The notes under the pieces: model-generated
The model's input: the letters and a program-made list of their open reading frames with translations, nothing else
The model's database searches: none
Told to the model about the DNA's origin: nothing
Shown here: piece after piece, positions 1 to 10,965 of the stretch
Numbering within the stretch: position 1 is the stretch's first letter
How the letters are laid out: every line of letters begins with the position of its first letter
Made by a program: the position numbers and the translations under genes
Assembly: GCF_902459465.1 (NCBI RefSeq)
Contig: NC_047070.1
Coordinates: forward strand, 4,638,554-4,702,553
Direction of reading: 5' to 3'
Length of the DNA: 64,000 nt
Source: Asterias rubens
Taxonomy: Eukaryota > Echinodermata > Asteroidea > Forcipulatida > Asteriidae

Positions 1-501
1 AACACTGAAACTTCTGCAATGATTAGGCCTATGGCCAATTTGTTCGGATAACATTAAATATTTAAATGGACCCCCCATCCGCAGTGGTCTGTCCTTTTTG
101 GACTTAAGGCAAACAGATTTGTCCTCATGGATAAAGTAAAGGAAATGTTGTCTGAGCAATATCTCGAGAAGTATACTTGTCATATCAACTCAAAACTTTG
201 TTTGTGGATTGTTCTGTTTCTGGATTGGTCTTGGGATCACTATGACTTCAACAAAAGAATGCTTTCCCACCATACTATTATCCCTCTGCCTTTCTCACCT
301 ATCCTCCCCCACTCATCTTTCCCAGCCTTCTATCCAACCCCCCAAAAAAGACACTGTTCTAATGTCCAGAAACGGATTGGCTTGCGGGGCATTTGTGTAT
401 CCGAACACGATTTTTCTTGTTTTTGGGGTTTTTTTTTTGAGGGGCATTCAATTCTCCTGTTTTTAAAATTCTAAAGAGTACATTACGTAATTTATACTTA
501 C
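1..501. other. left-edge intron/flank, no gene seen
   Basis: On the minus strand this is the start of the intron that follows the exon ending at 502 (donor GTAAGT at 501-496). The ORFs here are short, lack family signatures and include T- and C-rich runs. I see no exon with matching splice signals. Confidence 0.5.
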
Positions 502-3250
502 GATTTTAGATTTCTGCTGCAGTTCTGCCATGTGTTTGTGATGAATTGGACTGGTGATATGTGCTTTAATCCAGTTCAGTGCTGGAATGTTCTCGCAAAT
601 GATGTTACCGACATGTGTGATACAATTTTGCTTCAATTTAATGTTGTCTGACACAGTTGGGAGAAACTCTGAAACATCAATTTTATCTACAGTTGTTATG
701 TGGTCATTATTTGGCAGGTGATGTGCTTTGACTCTGTTTTGGATGGCAATCATCTGGACCATGTGATGATCTGTACCATGTTGTTTTCTTGATGTGTAGC
801 GGGGATGGACAATTACATCTACATTGTCCATGACAAGTTGATAACCCATGTCAGACCTGCTTTTATTGAATTCTTCAACTAGTTCTTTACTGCCACTGTC
901 TTGTAGTTGTCGTTCGTTACATTCAGCCTCGGAAGTTTCCTTAGCCCACTGTTTTACATCCTTGTCGAAATCAACTCCAAAATCTAGCTGCCGTCGCATC
1001 ACTGTTTTATAATTTGTGCTGATGTTCCGATTTTGAAGATGATGGAAGGCAGACAACTTTGCACCACTTTTTTTGAGAACAAGTGATGTCAACACTTGAT
1101 GTGCATTCATCGTTTGTGACCTACAGTTAAGGAGAATGCCAGCAGCTGTTGTCACACCTGGGATGAGTGTTTTTTTAGTTTTCTTAACATTTCGTTTTAT
1201 GTTAGTGTTTTCTGCAACAGCATGAAGAGTTGATGCCAGCAATGGTGCTTTCAGTTGCAGTTCAAGGTCTTGTTGGGTAAAGTTGAAATTATTGAGGTCT
1301 TCAATGGTGGATTCACGGAAAAGAGAGTGGTTATCTGGATCACAAAGGTTATCAGCTTCTTCAACAACAGATTGAATAAAACTGGCTGTGATGTAATCTT
1401 TGGCTTCCTTCATAGATATGACATGCTGTATTGCTCTGTGGTGATCACCTGCACATAATGCAGCAGCAACTTGTATCCATGGGCCAGACAGCTGTCTTTT
1501 CTGTGCATGATTTACATACTGTATTACTACCTGTAGATGATTCAAGAGAGAACAACATTTAAGTAAATAATCTAGTTGTCCAACTGTTTCAAAATTTGGC
1601 TTAGGATCTTGTTGTTGTTGTAATGCCTATTATATTTGAAAACAATTATCTGGGTGACATTAGGCCCTAATAAAAGACCTACCTCATCCACTGTCTACTA
1701 GGAAATAACAATGCCAATGTTGGTTTTATTTTGCTGATTATGCTGATAGCATCCACACCATATCCCATGCCCCATGTAATAAACAGTGATACAAACAATG
1801 TAAAATGTTTATTGATAAGGAAAGGTACAGAGAGTATTGAGTGTTCCCTTGTGCTAAAGTAATCTACAGGTCTGACTCACTCATAACCATTCTACCAATA
1901 ATTATGCTATATGGGGGTTCACTGCTTCTAGAAAGAAGTCCTAAGAAATTAACTAAAGAGTTTATTGGACCCATGGTACAACCATGGTTTAGATTTTTGT
2001 AGTACTCTTGATTTGTGTGACTAATGATAAAGTAGCATAGACACTTTTTTTATTGTATTGGAAGAGAATTCAAGTGTGTTTTCATTTTGTTCAATAATTC
2101 TTTGAATAAATGGTAGGCCCTAGTACTAATGCTACATGTTGAAGTTTAGTGTAAATGAAATCAGTCACTTGTGACTACACTGTCATTAGTTACATGGTAG
2201 GGCCTGCCACTGCTGTAGTCTACTGTAAACCTCCTGAAATTTACATCTGAAATCCAGGCTAGTATCATATCTATCATGATGATATCCATCCACAATCCCC
2301 CATCACTAGGTTTTCCAAATTTTTAGTTGGGGCCTACAGTCTACACAATGTAAATTTTTTCCTTACCTCAGCTTTTACCAGACCATGATGATGCACACTG
2401 GTGGCCCCCTCCTCAAAATTGAGTCGCTTCTTCAGTGGCTAAAAGCAAAAAGTAAAAATAATTAAACATCATAATTTTTATATCAGAGGACATACTGTTT
2501 TCAAGGTGTCCCTAAATAAAATCAAGGCAAATCTTTGCCTCTCTGTGCACGATGATCAGTCCCCCTACCCTAGATATGTTTGTGGTTTGACTTGCCAAGC
2601 AGAGTCTCCTCTCCCTTGACCAAAACTTAGAAGGCTCCACTGGGTAGTTGCACTTGTAAATGCAAACAGTTTGGGTATTTTAGGCATTTCCACATGGTAC
2701 AAAAATATGTCATAATGTTGGGGCCATATACAGTGTTAAAAAGAAATGGTCGGACAACACATATTATAACGGGTATGTTTCAAAGTGCAAGCAAGGTCTC
2801 ATAAACCTTTGTCATTTGTGACAGTCTAAAAATTGTACTAGAACTTTAGAAGTCACTTACTTTTCGGGTTGAGGGTGTCCCAGGTGAATGAACAGCTTTC
2901 CTCTTAATCTTAGTCATACATTGCCCCAATTTTGGTGTGGATGCCTCCTTCACTGGCGATTGATGGTGCCGGGCATGGTGTAGAACCTTTGTTGTAAAAA
3001 ACTGCTCTCTGACTTGGGCCTGAATAGTATGACTTGCCCTAACTTTATTAATTTTCGTGTCACACTGTTCGCAAATATACTCCGAACCTTTGGTGGGAAT
3101 TTCTCCTAAAATGCTGTATAATAAAGGCAAAAAACTAGGGTCACGTGTCACTTTAACACTTGTGTCTTTAATAGAAAAATATTTTTTACAAGTCACTAAT
3201 TCTTTATTGCAGACTAGGCACCAACGGGGAGGCAGCCGTCGAGCCTCCAT
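502..3250 (-). CDS. DUF6589-like protein with N-terminal paired CxxC module (3' end beyond window)
   Basis: Three exons join in phase 0: 3250-2861 (130 codons), 2438-2367 (24 codons) and 1626-502 (375 codons), each with a GT donor and AG acceptor. About 529 residues are visible and the gene continues off the left edge. The start is the ATG at 3250; the open frame extends further upstream only through non-ATG codons. The N-terminus has two Cys pairs about 55 residues apart (WCLVCNK and YICEQCD), a likely zinc-binding module of ZAD or THAP-like style. A basic linker with KKRLNFE follows. The long exon carries the phrase DNVDVIVHPRYTSRKQHGTD and then HHMVQMIAIQNRV, which resembles DUF6589 proteins found in many invertebrates and fungi. 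Function is unknown; a transposon origin for the family is possible. The family name is from memory. Confidence 0.6.
2488..2745. repeat. interspersed repeat, copy 1 (partner near 18.0 kb)
   Basis: Shares about 250 bp of collinear similarity with 18008-18262, including AGGTGTCCCTAAA, GAGTCTCCTCTCCC, CTCCACTGG and the shared end AAAATATGTCATAATGTTG. This copy lies in the intron between exon 1 and exon 2 of the DUF6589-like gene. Confidence 0.75.
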
Positions 3251-3477
3251 GAATGCAAATGCTCTGCTGCATGATGCTGCTTTTGCTGCTTCTGCGCTGC
3301 TGCAGGAAAGTTCTAGCCATTCAATCGTGTAAAAACTTTCCACCAGTCTACTGCTGTACAGCTTTGTTACTAGCGCGCGTGCGCAGGTTTTATGAAGGGG
3401 TGGGCTCTGCGGGAAACCTACGCATGCGCATTATGTTTCCCCCCGATTTTGGGGGGAGATTGAACGAATGTCCCAAG

Positions 3478-3605
3478 ACTCTCCTGTGATAGCGGTTCTC
3501 CTGTGATAGCGGTTCTCCTGTGATAGCGGTTCGTGGTTGATAGCGCGTTGGGGTGATAGCGCGCCCTCTTGTGACAAATCCAGGAGAGTCTTGAACCAAG
3601 ACTAG
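3478..3605. repeat. 17-bp tandem repeat and GATAGCG-rich element
   Basis: The unit TCTCCTGTGATAGCGGT is repeated three times at 3480-3531, followed by further GATAGCG motifs. The segment GAGAGTCTTGAACCAAGACT, just after CCCTCTTGTG, recurs at 39490-39515 after CCCTCTTATG, so this is an interspersed family. Confidence 0.7.
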
Positions 3606-3714
3606 CTACATCCCAGAGGGTGCCTGACTACAAGCCACAACAAGATTTGTGAAGATTTCACATTTCGTTGGCCTGTTTAATTCATTCTTGGAAGTATATG
3701 TGCTTTTCGAATTG

Positions 3715-3992
3715 TTGTCAACGTACTTGAAATGAGGTACTTCATTACAAGTATGTAGATAGAATACATGTTAAACTTGTATCGAGGTACTATACAAGTT
3801 CATGTATTCACATACAAAAACTGCATGTTTGTAATGAGGTACTTCATTACAATCATGTAATTATAACATGCTTGCAATGAAGTACCTTATTGCAAGTATG
3901 TAAACGTTTCATGTGCGTAATGAAGTACCGCATTACAACCGTGAAACAAGTTAAGTTAATTTGTAATGCAGTTTGCTCATTACAAAATACGA
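3715..3992. repeat. array of about six imperfect palindromes centred on GGTAC-like cores
   Basis: Palindromes are centred near 3738, 3788, 3840, 3884, 3926 and 3973, spaced 42-52 bp. The arms differ between units but stay complementary within each: TTGTAATG/CATTACAA, CTTGTAT/ATACAAG and CTTGCAAT/ATTGCAAG. Several units are embedded in ACATG...CATGT context. The array directly precedes the large minisatellite. Confidence 0.8.
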
Positions 3993-4214
3993 AACAACAT
4001 AAGTTTATTTGTAGTAAATTCATAACAAATAAAAAGAGAACAATATGTTTAAGGAGTGTGTTTAAGTGTTTATTAGACATTAAGTTTTGTATTGTTACTA
4101 CTTAATTTGTCTTTCAATTATTTATTAGTCTAATTGTTTACATGGTATTTGTTCTGGGGTAGCTTACATGGTGGCCACCATGTTGTTTTGTTGGTAACTC
4201 TTGAAGCTTTTAAT

Positions 4215-6738
4215 GTGAAAGGTCATGACATTGTGTTGTGTGAATATGGAGGTTGTTTAAGAGTACTCATTACCGAGGTTATTTAATTACAAAGGTCATG
4301 ACAATGTCATAGAGTCCTCATTAACGAGGTGATTTAATTACAAAGGTCATGACAATGTCATAGAGTACTCATTAACGAGGTGATGTAATTACAAAGGTCA
4401 TGACAATGTCATAGAGTACTCATTAACGAGGTGATTTAATTACAAAGGTCTTGACATTGTCTTAGCTGTATAGAGTACTCATTAATAGGTTAATATAATT
4501 ATAATTATAAAGGTCATGACATTGTCTTAGCTGTATAGAGTACTCATTAACAAGGTTTTATAATTACAAAGGTCATGACATTGTCTTAGCTGTAAAGAGT
4601 ACTCATTAACAAGGTTTTATCATGACAAAGGTCATGACATTGTCTTAGCTGTATAGAGTACTCATTAACAAGGTTTTATAATAACAAAGGTCATGACATT
4701 GTCTTAGCTGTATAGAGTACTCATTAACAAGGTTTTATAATTACAAAGGTCATGACATTGTCTTAGCTGTATAGAGTACTCATTAACAAGGTTTTATAAT
4801 AACAAAGGTCATGACATTGTCTTAGCTGTATAGAGTACTCATTAACAAGGTTTTATAAATACAAGGCCATGACATTGTCTTAGCTGTAAAGAGTACTCAT
4901 TAACAAGGTTTTATCATTACAAAGGTCATGACATTGTCTTAGCTGTAAAGAGTACTCATTAACAAGGTTTTATAATTACAAAGGTCATGACATTATCTTA
5001 TCTGTATAGAGTACTCATTAACAAGGTTTTATAATTACAAAGGTCATGACATTGTCTTAGCTGTATAGAGTACTCATTAACAAGGTTTTATAATTACAAA
5101 GGTCATGACATTGTCTTAGCTGTATAGAGTACTCATTAAAAGGTTTTATAATTACAAAGGTCATGACATTGTCTTAGCTGTATAGAGTACTCATTAACAA
5201 GGTTTTATAATTACAAAGGTCATGACATTGTCTTAGCTGTATAGAGTACTCATTAACAAGGTTTTATAAATACAAGGCCATGACATTGTCTTAGCTGTAA
5301 AGAGTACTCATTAACAAGGTTTTATCATTACAAAGGCCATGACATTGTCTTAGCTGTAAAGAGTACTCATTAACAAGGTTTTATAATTACAAAGGTCATG
5401 ACATTATCTTATCTGTATAGAGTACTCATTAACAAGGTTTTATAATTACAAAGGTCATGACATTGTCTTAGCTGTATAGAGTACTCATTTACAAGGTTTT
5501 ATAATTACAAAGGTCATGACATTATCTTATCTGTATAGAGTACTCATTAACAAGGTTTTATAACTACAAAGGTCATGACATTGTCTTAGCTGTATAGAGT
5601 ACTCATTAACAAGGTTTTATAATAACAAAGGTCATGACATTGTCTTAGCTGTATAGAGTACTCATTAACAAGTTTTTATTATTACAAAGGTCATGACATT
5701 GTCTTAGCTGTAAAGAGTACTCATTAACAAGGTTTTATTATTACAAAGGTCATGACATTGTCTTAGCTGTATAGAGTACTCATTAACAAGGTTTTATAAT
5801 TACAAAGGTCATGACATTGTCTTAGCTGTATAGAGTACTCATTAACAAGGTTTTATAATTACAAAGGTCATGACATTGTCTTAGCTGTATAGAGTACTCA
5901 TTAACAAGGTTTTATAATTACAAAGGTCATGACATTGTCTTGGCTGTATAGAGTACTCATTAAAAAGTTTTATAATTACAAAGGTCATGACATTGTCTTA
6001 GCTGTATAGAGTACTCATTAACAAGGTTTTATAATTACAAAGGTCATGACATTGTCTTAGCTGTATAGAGTACTCATTAACAAGGTTTTATCATTACAAA
6101 GGTCATGACATTGTCTTAGCTGTATAGAGTACTCATTAACAAGGTTTTATAATTACAAAGGTCATGACATTGTCTTAGCTGTATAGAGTACTCATTAACA
6201 AGGTTTTATAATTACAAAGGTCATGACATTGTCTTAGCTGTATAGAGTACTCATTAAAAAGTTGTATAATTACAAAGGTCATGACATTGTCTTAGCTGTA
6301 TAGAGTACTCATTAACAAGGTTTTATAATTACAAAGGTCATGACATTGTCTTAGCTGTATAGAGTACTCATTAACAAGGTTTTATAAATACAAGGCCATG
6401 ACATTGTCTTAGCTGTATAGAGTACTCATTAACAAGGTTTTATAATTACAAAGGCAATGACATTGTCTTAGCTGTAAAGAGTACTCATTAACAAGGTTTT
6501 ATCTTTACAAAGGTCATGACATTGTCTTAGCTGTAAAGAATACTCATTAACAAGGTTTTATAATTACAAAGGTCATGACATTATCTTATCTGTATAGAGT
6601 ACTCATTAACAAGGTTTATAATTACAAAGGTCATGACATTGTCTAAGCTGTATAGAGTACTCATTAACAAGGTTGTATGTATACAAAGGTCATGCCATTG
6701 TCTTAGCTGTATAGAGTACTCATGAACAAGGTTTTATA
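4215..6738. repeat. large minisatellite, 59-bp unit, about 42 copies
   Basis: The core of the unit is AAAGGTCATGACATTGTC, then TTAGCTGTATAGAGTACTC, then ATTAACAAGGTTTTATAATT. Spacing between successive CAAAGG landmarks is 59 bp (for example 4685, 4744, 4803). The first units, 4290-4443, are 51 bp long because they lack the CTTAGCTG segment. Units are highly alike with occasional single-base differences. Blocks of variant units recur, showing higher-order duplication. No ORF is maintained. Confidence 0.95.
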
Positions 6739-6785
6739 ATATAATAATAACATAAAATAATAATAATAATAAATAATAATTAGAG
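6735..6785. repeat. AT-rich (ATA/AATA)n microsatellite
   Basis: Irregular ATA and AATA repeats close the right flank of the minisatellite. Confidence 0.85.
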
Positions 6786-7332
6786 GGGGTAACATTACAA
6801 AGAAGCAATTGTTGTAATGGTTACACACTCATATGTATTACGATCCCTTTTGTGGGGTGGGAGATGACAACCTTCACGTGGTCCACCCTGTTGTTAACTA
6901 ATTGTCATCAGCTGTATATACGTATGTATATATAGCTCTATGCATCTAACCAATCTACCCCATCAGGTAAGATGGAATTTGACTCGATGAACTTTCAAGA
7001 ATGTTCATGATCAGTCCATGAACATGCCTTAAACAGTTCACAACATGTTCATTAGAGCAGTTCATGAACCAAGTTCAAGAACTGTTTATCTGTTCAATTG
7101 ATGGACATTTGATAGGGGAACAGAAGGCGAGGGCCTATATCGCACGGCAACATACGTTTAAGAACAAGTCACTACTCTTTTATTCCCATTCATAAATGCC
7201 CTTTTGTTAAAAAGCGCGCTTAGAAATAGATATTCGCGCGCGCTTAGAAATAGATTACGCCCTGTTACTAAAAGCTATGAATTGCGCGTTCGGCATGAGT
7301 ATACTGGCGTACGTAGGCCTGACACGCGGAAG

Positions 7333-7640
7333 CCGGCCGGTTATAAACAGCTCCAGCTGGGCCCAATTTCATGGCTCTGCTTACCGTAAGCAAAAAATCA
7401 GCGCTTACGGAAGCAGGGAATTCTGTGTATACGGCAAGCGTATTTCATGGGTTAGCGGCGAATTTTGGCTTTTGTGCGTGCCTACTGCACGTTTCTAGGC
7501 ATTCTACGCTTGAAAGGCTAGCACAGAAAGCCGGTTATAAACAGCTCCAGCTGGGCCCAATTTCATGGCACTGCTTACCGTGAGCAAAGAATCAGCGCTT
7601 ACGGAAGCAGTGTATTCTGTGTATAGGGCAAGCGTATTGG
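7333..7640. repeat. direct repeat, about 199-bp spacing, GGGCCCAATTTCATGG family
   Basis: The stretch beginning GCCGGTTATAAACAGCTCC at 7333 recurs at 7532 and runs for at least 85 bp through GGGCCCAATTTCATGG, CTGCTTACCGT and CAGCGCTTACGGAAGCAG. It shares its GGCCCAATTTCAT...GCTTA terminus with the foldback elements at 22.5, 23.1, 33.6 and 45.8 kb. Confidence 0.8.
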
Positions 7641-7650
7641 GAACAGTGTC

Positions 7651-7862
7651 ATCAGTGGTCATTTCAACTTGGTTTTAAGTGGTTCCTCAGATGTTTAACC
7701 CAGGAGGGGGGGGGGGGTGTCTGGCGGGCCCAATTCAGCAAATCTCAAGTCTGGCGGCTGATACTGGTATTAATTATAGTATTATTGGTCCTTTCTCTAT
7801 CTGGTCATTTCAACTGCAGTTCCTCTGTTGTTTAACCCAGGGGGAGGGGGGGGGGGGGGTTG
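7651..7862. repeat. duplicated segment with two long G runs
   Basis: GGTCATTTCAACT...TTTAACCCAGG followed by a G run occurs at 7656-7716 and again at 7803-7860. Both G runs are on the plus strand and could form G-quadruplexes. Confidence 0.7.
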
Positions 7863-8519
7863 CAGGCCAATGCAGCGAAATTATTGTACTACTACTAGCA
7901 TACTTGTTGTTATTAAATGATGGGCTCTCACGTTTTTAAAGAATACCAGGTCGACGCGTGGGGCCAGGGCTGGAGCTCCAGAAAGGGGGAGTTTTTAGAA
8001 TTATGTATTTCAAGAGGCGGTATCACTGAGTATGGATTGAATTTTTGGTGCGTCTTCATAAACTCTTGGAGTATCAAGAAGACGATAGGCCTACCCATGC
8101 CGGATTAACGTGAGTTGAGATTTGTGAGTTTGGTGTTATTTACCGAGCTTTGTTTGTTTGTTTTGATTGAATGTTTGCAGGGAAGAGGTTGAATCAAGGA
8201 AGAGGTTGAGTGAGAAGAATGCAGAGGACTTGAAGCATATGGATAAAAGACGAAGAGACAACCAGGTTATTACAGTTTGGAGAAATCTTTCCATAAAGCT
8301 TTGTCCTTTTTCTTGAAACTGTACTTAATTTTGGTCCAATTCCAATCCATCAAGTAATTTATTTATTTGTTTATTTAATTATTCACTTAGGCTTTAAAAA
8401 CTTCAAAACACACAGCAACAATAAGTATGTGTAATTTTTACATTATTAGTAAAATAATTAGAGACATATCAACAAAAAGCAAGCAGAAGCCTATAGGGAT
8501 TGCCCAATAGGGAACCAAA

Positions 8520-8860
8520 TCACTATCCAGTTCTTGAATTGGTCTCAACGTTTTGACTAGCATGCTCTAGTCATCGTCAAGAGATTGACTCCGCGGTAGT
8601 GCAGTTAATTATGATCCTATAAAGCTGAAGTAGTTGTCCCAGCCAATTTTCTATACCTTCCGCCCGGGTATAGTTACAAAGCAGGACAGTTCTTTTCAGA
8701 ACAAGTCTCTCAAAAATCTGATAATCTACTCTTTGTGGTAGTAGAATAAAGAAAGACAGTTCTCTAAGAACAAACTCTACCTGGCAAGTAGAAACACACA
8801 TGGTGTTACCGCAAACCAAATATATATTGATACCTCACCATGCAATGCCTAAATTCTGTT
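8520..8860 (-). mobile_element. interspersed element with hammerhead-like stem, possible Penelope-type remnant
   Basis: On the minus strand the segment around 8577-8540 reads UUGACGA, then a perfect 7-bp stem UGACUAG/CUAGUCA with loop AGCAUG, then AAAACG. This resembles the CUGANGA - stem II - GAAA core of hammerhead ribozymes carried by Penelope-like retroelements, with two core positions changed. The rest (AAGTAGAAACACACATGGTG, CAATGCCT) matches fragments near 9350, 10.3 and 42.9 kb. It sits between the first two USP37-like exons. Confidence 0.4.
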
Positions 8861-9339
8861 GTACCCTTTTCACTGATGAAAGAGGTTTCTAAAAAAATAA
8901 TTGCCTTGTTAGTGATTTCCAATCCATGTTTAGTTTCACCTCACATGTAGGTACTTGTGAAATTTGTGTGTAATTTCTTTTCCCAAAAGACTTTGATGCT
9001 TTATTTGTCGTTAAAAAGACAAATAGTTAATTATTTTCTGCAAATTATTTATTATGACCCATCAAAATGAACTAGGCATATCTGAGCTTTTAAGGAACTG
9101 GTGGTTCTCAAATGTAATACTGTAAAAAATTAACTATGCCTAGTGATCAAATGCACACAAAACGTGCAACTACACAGCTGATGTAAATTTGTCCGATATT
9201 TGTCGTTTATTTTAGGTTGCGTAGAGAACCCTACTGAAGTACTTTCGACGAGCAGTAGCGTCTAGACAAACAGTAAGTACAGTCTTTCTTATGATTTTTC
9301 TCCTGTAGATGATCAGCGTATATTAATAGAAACATGAGT

Positions 9340-9445
9340 CTTTAACCAATAGTTCTTTTCCGAACCAACACTACTCATAAAGAGATTCACATAGTGTTAT
9401 CGCAAAATGTTCTTATAGTTACAATTCCACCATACAAAGTTTCAA
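9340..9445. repeat. degenerate fragment of the same interspersed element
   Basis: Shares ACATAGTGTTATCGCAAA and the TTCCACCATAC-like end with the element at 8520-8860. It is diverged and short. Confidence 0.4.
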
Positions 9446-10284
9446 ATCCTACTAATGGTGGTGGGCATCAAATAGGTGGGGGTGGGGGGGGGGGGTGACA
9501 AGGGGAGGGGGGGGCACAATATCAAATGTCCCCCCATCTTTTTGACCACCTTAATCATGAAGCCCAAGTATTGCACTGTGTAAGACCAACCCTGTGTCTC
9601 GCCATGGGCATTAATCCTGGGGGCTATAAGGATGACACAACTTTTTAGAAGGGTGGGGGACACTATATCAAATGTCCCCCCTCAAAATTTACCAAAGATT
9701 GCACCACAGAGCATCTAAAATGCAGAATTTTCCCGTGCCTATATCCGCTTAGGCTTTAGATGAAGTGTCATTTTTAGTAACAATACAAAGTATGAGAATA
9801 CTAGTGAATTCTTTTTTTAAACCCTGACTTGCAGCTGCCCCCAAGCCGGTTTCCAATGCATCAGCTTTCTACAGTAGAGGGCGCCAGATTGCTGGTTACT
9901 CTGCCACGGATGCATTGCTACAATCAAGGTGAGTTTATTGGGTTTTTTAAAGTGGGGCCTTAAAAAAACATGTTATTTTTTATGTGGCATTAGTTCTATT
10001 TGTCCTCACAACCTGATGTTGATTTCTTTAGAGCACAACAACTTTTTTTTAATTCGGGAGACTTCTCTACTACCTCAGATTAGATTCTCTGAATGGACCC
10101 TACCCATGAAATATTATGCTAATTACATTCATGCATGCGTACAGACCCTGTTGGTTGCAGACGCGCAATCGCGTCTGCGTCACGCACCCATTAGCCGTTT
10201 AAAAAAACAGCGCGATGCTCCCTCATTTTGCCAACCAAAACGTTAGTGCGCACGCGCGATGTGCAATTTACATATTTCATGGAA

Positions 10285-10450
10285 AGGGTCTATTGGGGAG
10301 ACTTCTCAGTTCTGAAAAGAACTGTCCTGCTTCTTAAATACTACCTAGGCAGAAGGTAGGAAATCTACCTAGCAAGTAGATACGCATGTTGTTATCGCTA
10401 ACATTTATACCTAGGTTATTGATACCCCACAGGCAATGCCTCAAGTCCCA
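10285..10450. repeat. fragment of the same interspersed element
   Basis: Shares AGCAAGTAGATACGCATG, GTTATCGC, TTATTGATACC and GCAATGCCTCAA with the 8.5-8.9 kb element. It also holds the pair CAGTTCTGAAAAGAACTG, a near-perfect palindrome. Confidence 0.6.
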
Positions 10451-10654
10451 TATTCTTAATGTTGTTTGTCCCCTCAGGCAAACCAACTCTAACGTCACGG
10501 TAAAGCGTACCCCTGGATTCCTGAGCGTCTCTAACTCAAAGAGGTTGTACCCGATCACAAGCTACCCGGCTGGAGGCAGAAGAGCATCCCAAAAGCAGTC
10601 AAGACGTCTCAGATCAGTCTACAAGGGTAGGTCATTCACACACTTAAAAAAAAA

Positions 10655-10965
10655 AGTATTATTATTACTTTTTTACCCTTTCACCGATGTGTGTTAGCAC
10701 TGTATACTCAGTACTTTCCCGATTGCTGTGGAAAAATATCACCAGCATGTTACTCGGGTGGGATTCGAACCCACAACCCTTGCAATTCTAGAGCAGTGTC
10801 TTACCAATAAGACTACCGTGACTGCCAGTAGCTAGAGGCAGTTTGAATCCTATGTTTTGGCAGCGGGTACCACAACGATATAATAGATGTTAACATAGGA
10901 TTCGAACTGCCAATACGGGTACTGCATTAATATTCTTTAGCACCAATATAACATTACCATCTATA
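10655..10965 (-). mobile_element. tRNA-derived SINE
   Basis: Read on the minus strand, a box-A-like TAGTCTTATTGGTAAGAC is followed by CACTGCTCTAGAATTGC and a perfect B box GGTTCGAATCCC. The body runs through ACCGATGTGTG and a GATTCGAACTGCC motif. Related copies lie near 38.1, 40.5 and 45.2 kb. Anticodon-arm pairing is broken, so it is not a working tRNA. Confidence 0.7.

Noticed and set aside
3251..3343. N-terminal Ala/Ser-rich extension of the DUF6589-like protein
   Set aside because: The frame is open but lacks an ATG; it only extends through a GTG codon.
4215..6738. CRISPR-like array
   Set aside because: Whole 59-bp units repeat with no unique spacers, and the DNA is eukaryotic; it is a minisatellite.
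10743..10820. tRNA gene on the minus strand
   Set aside because: Same SINE head as at 45.26 kb with additional mismatches.
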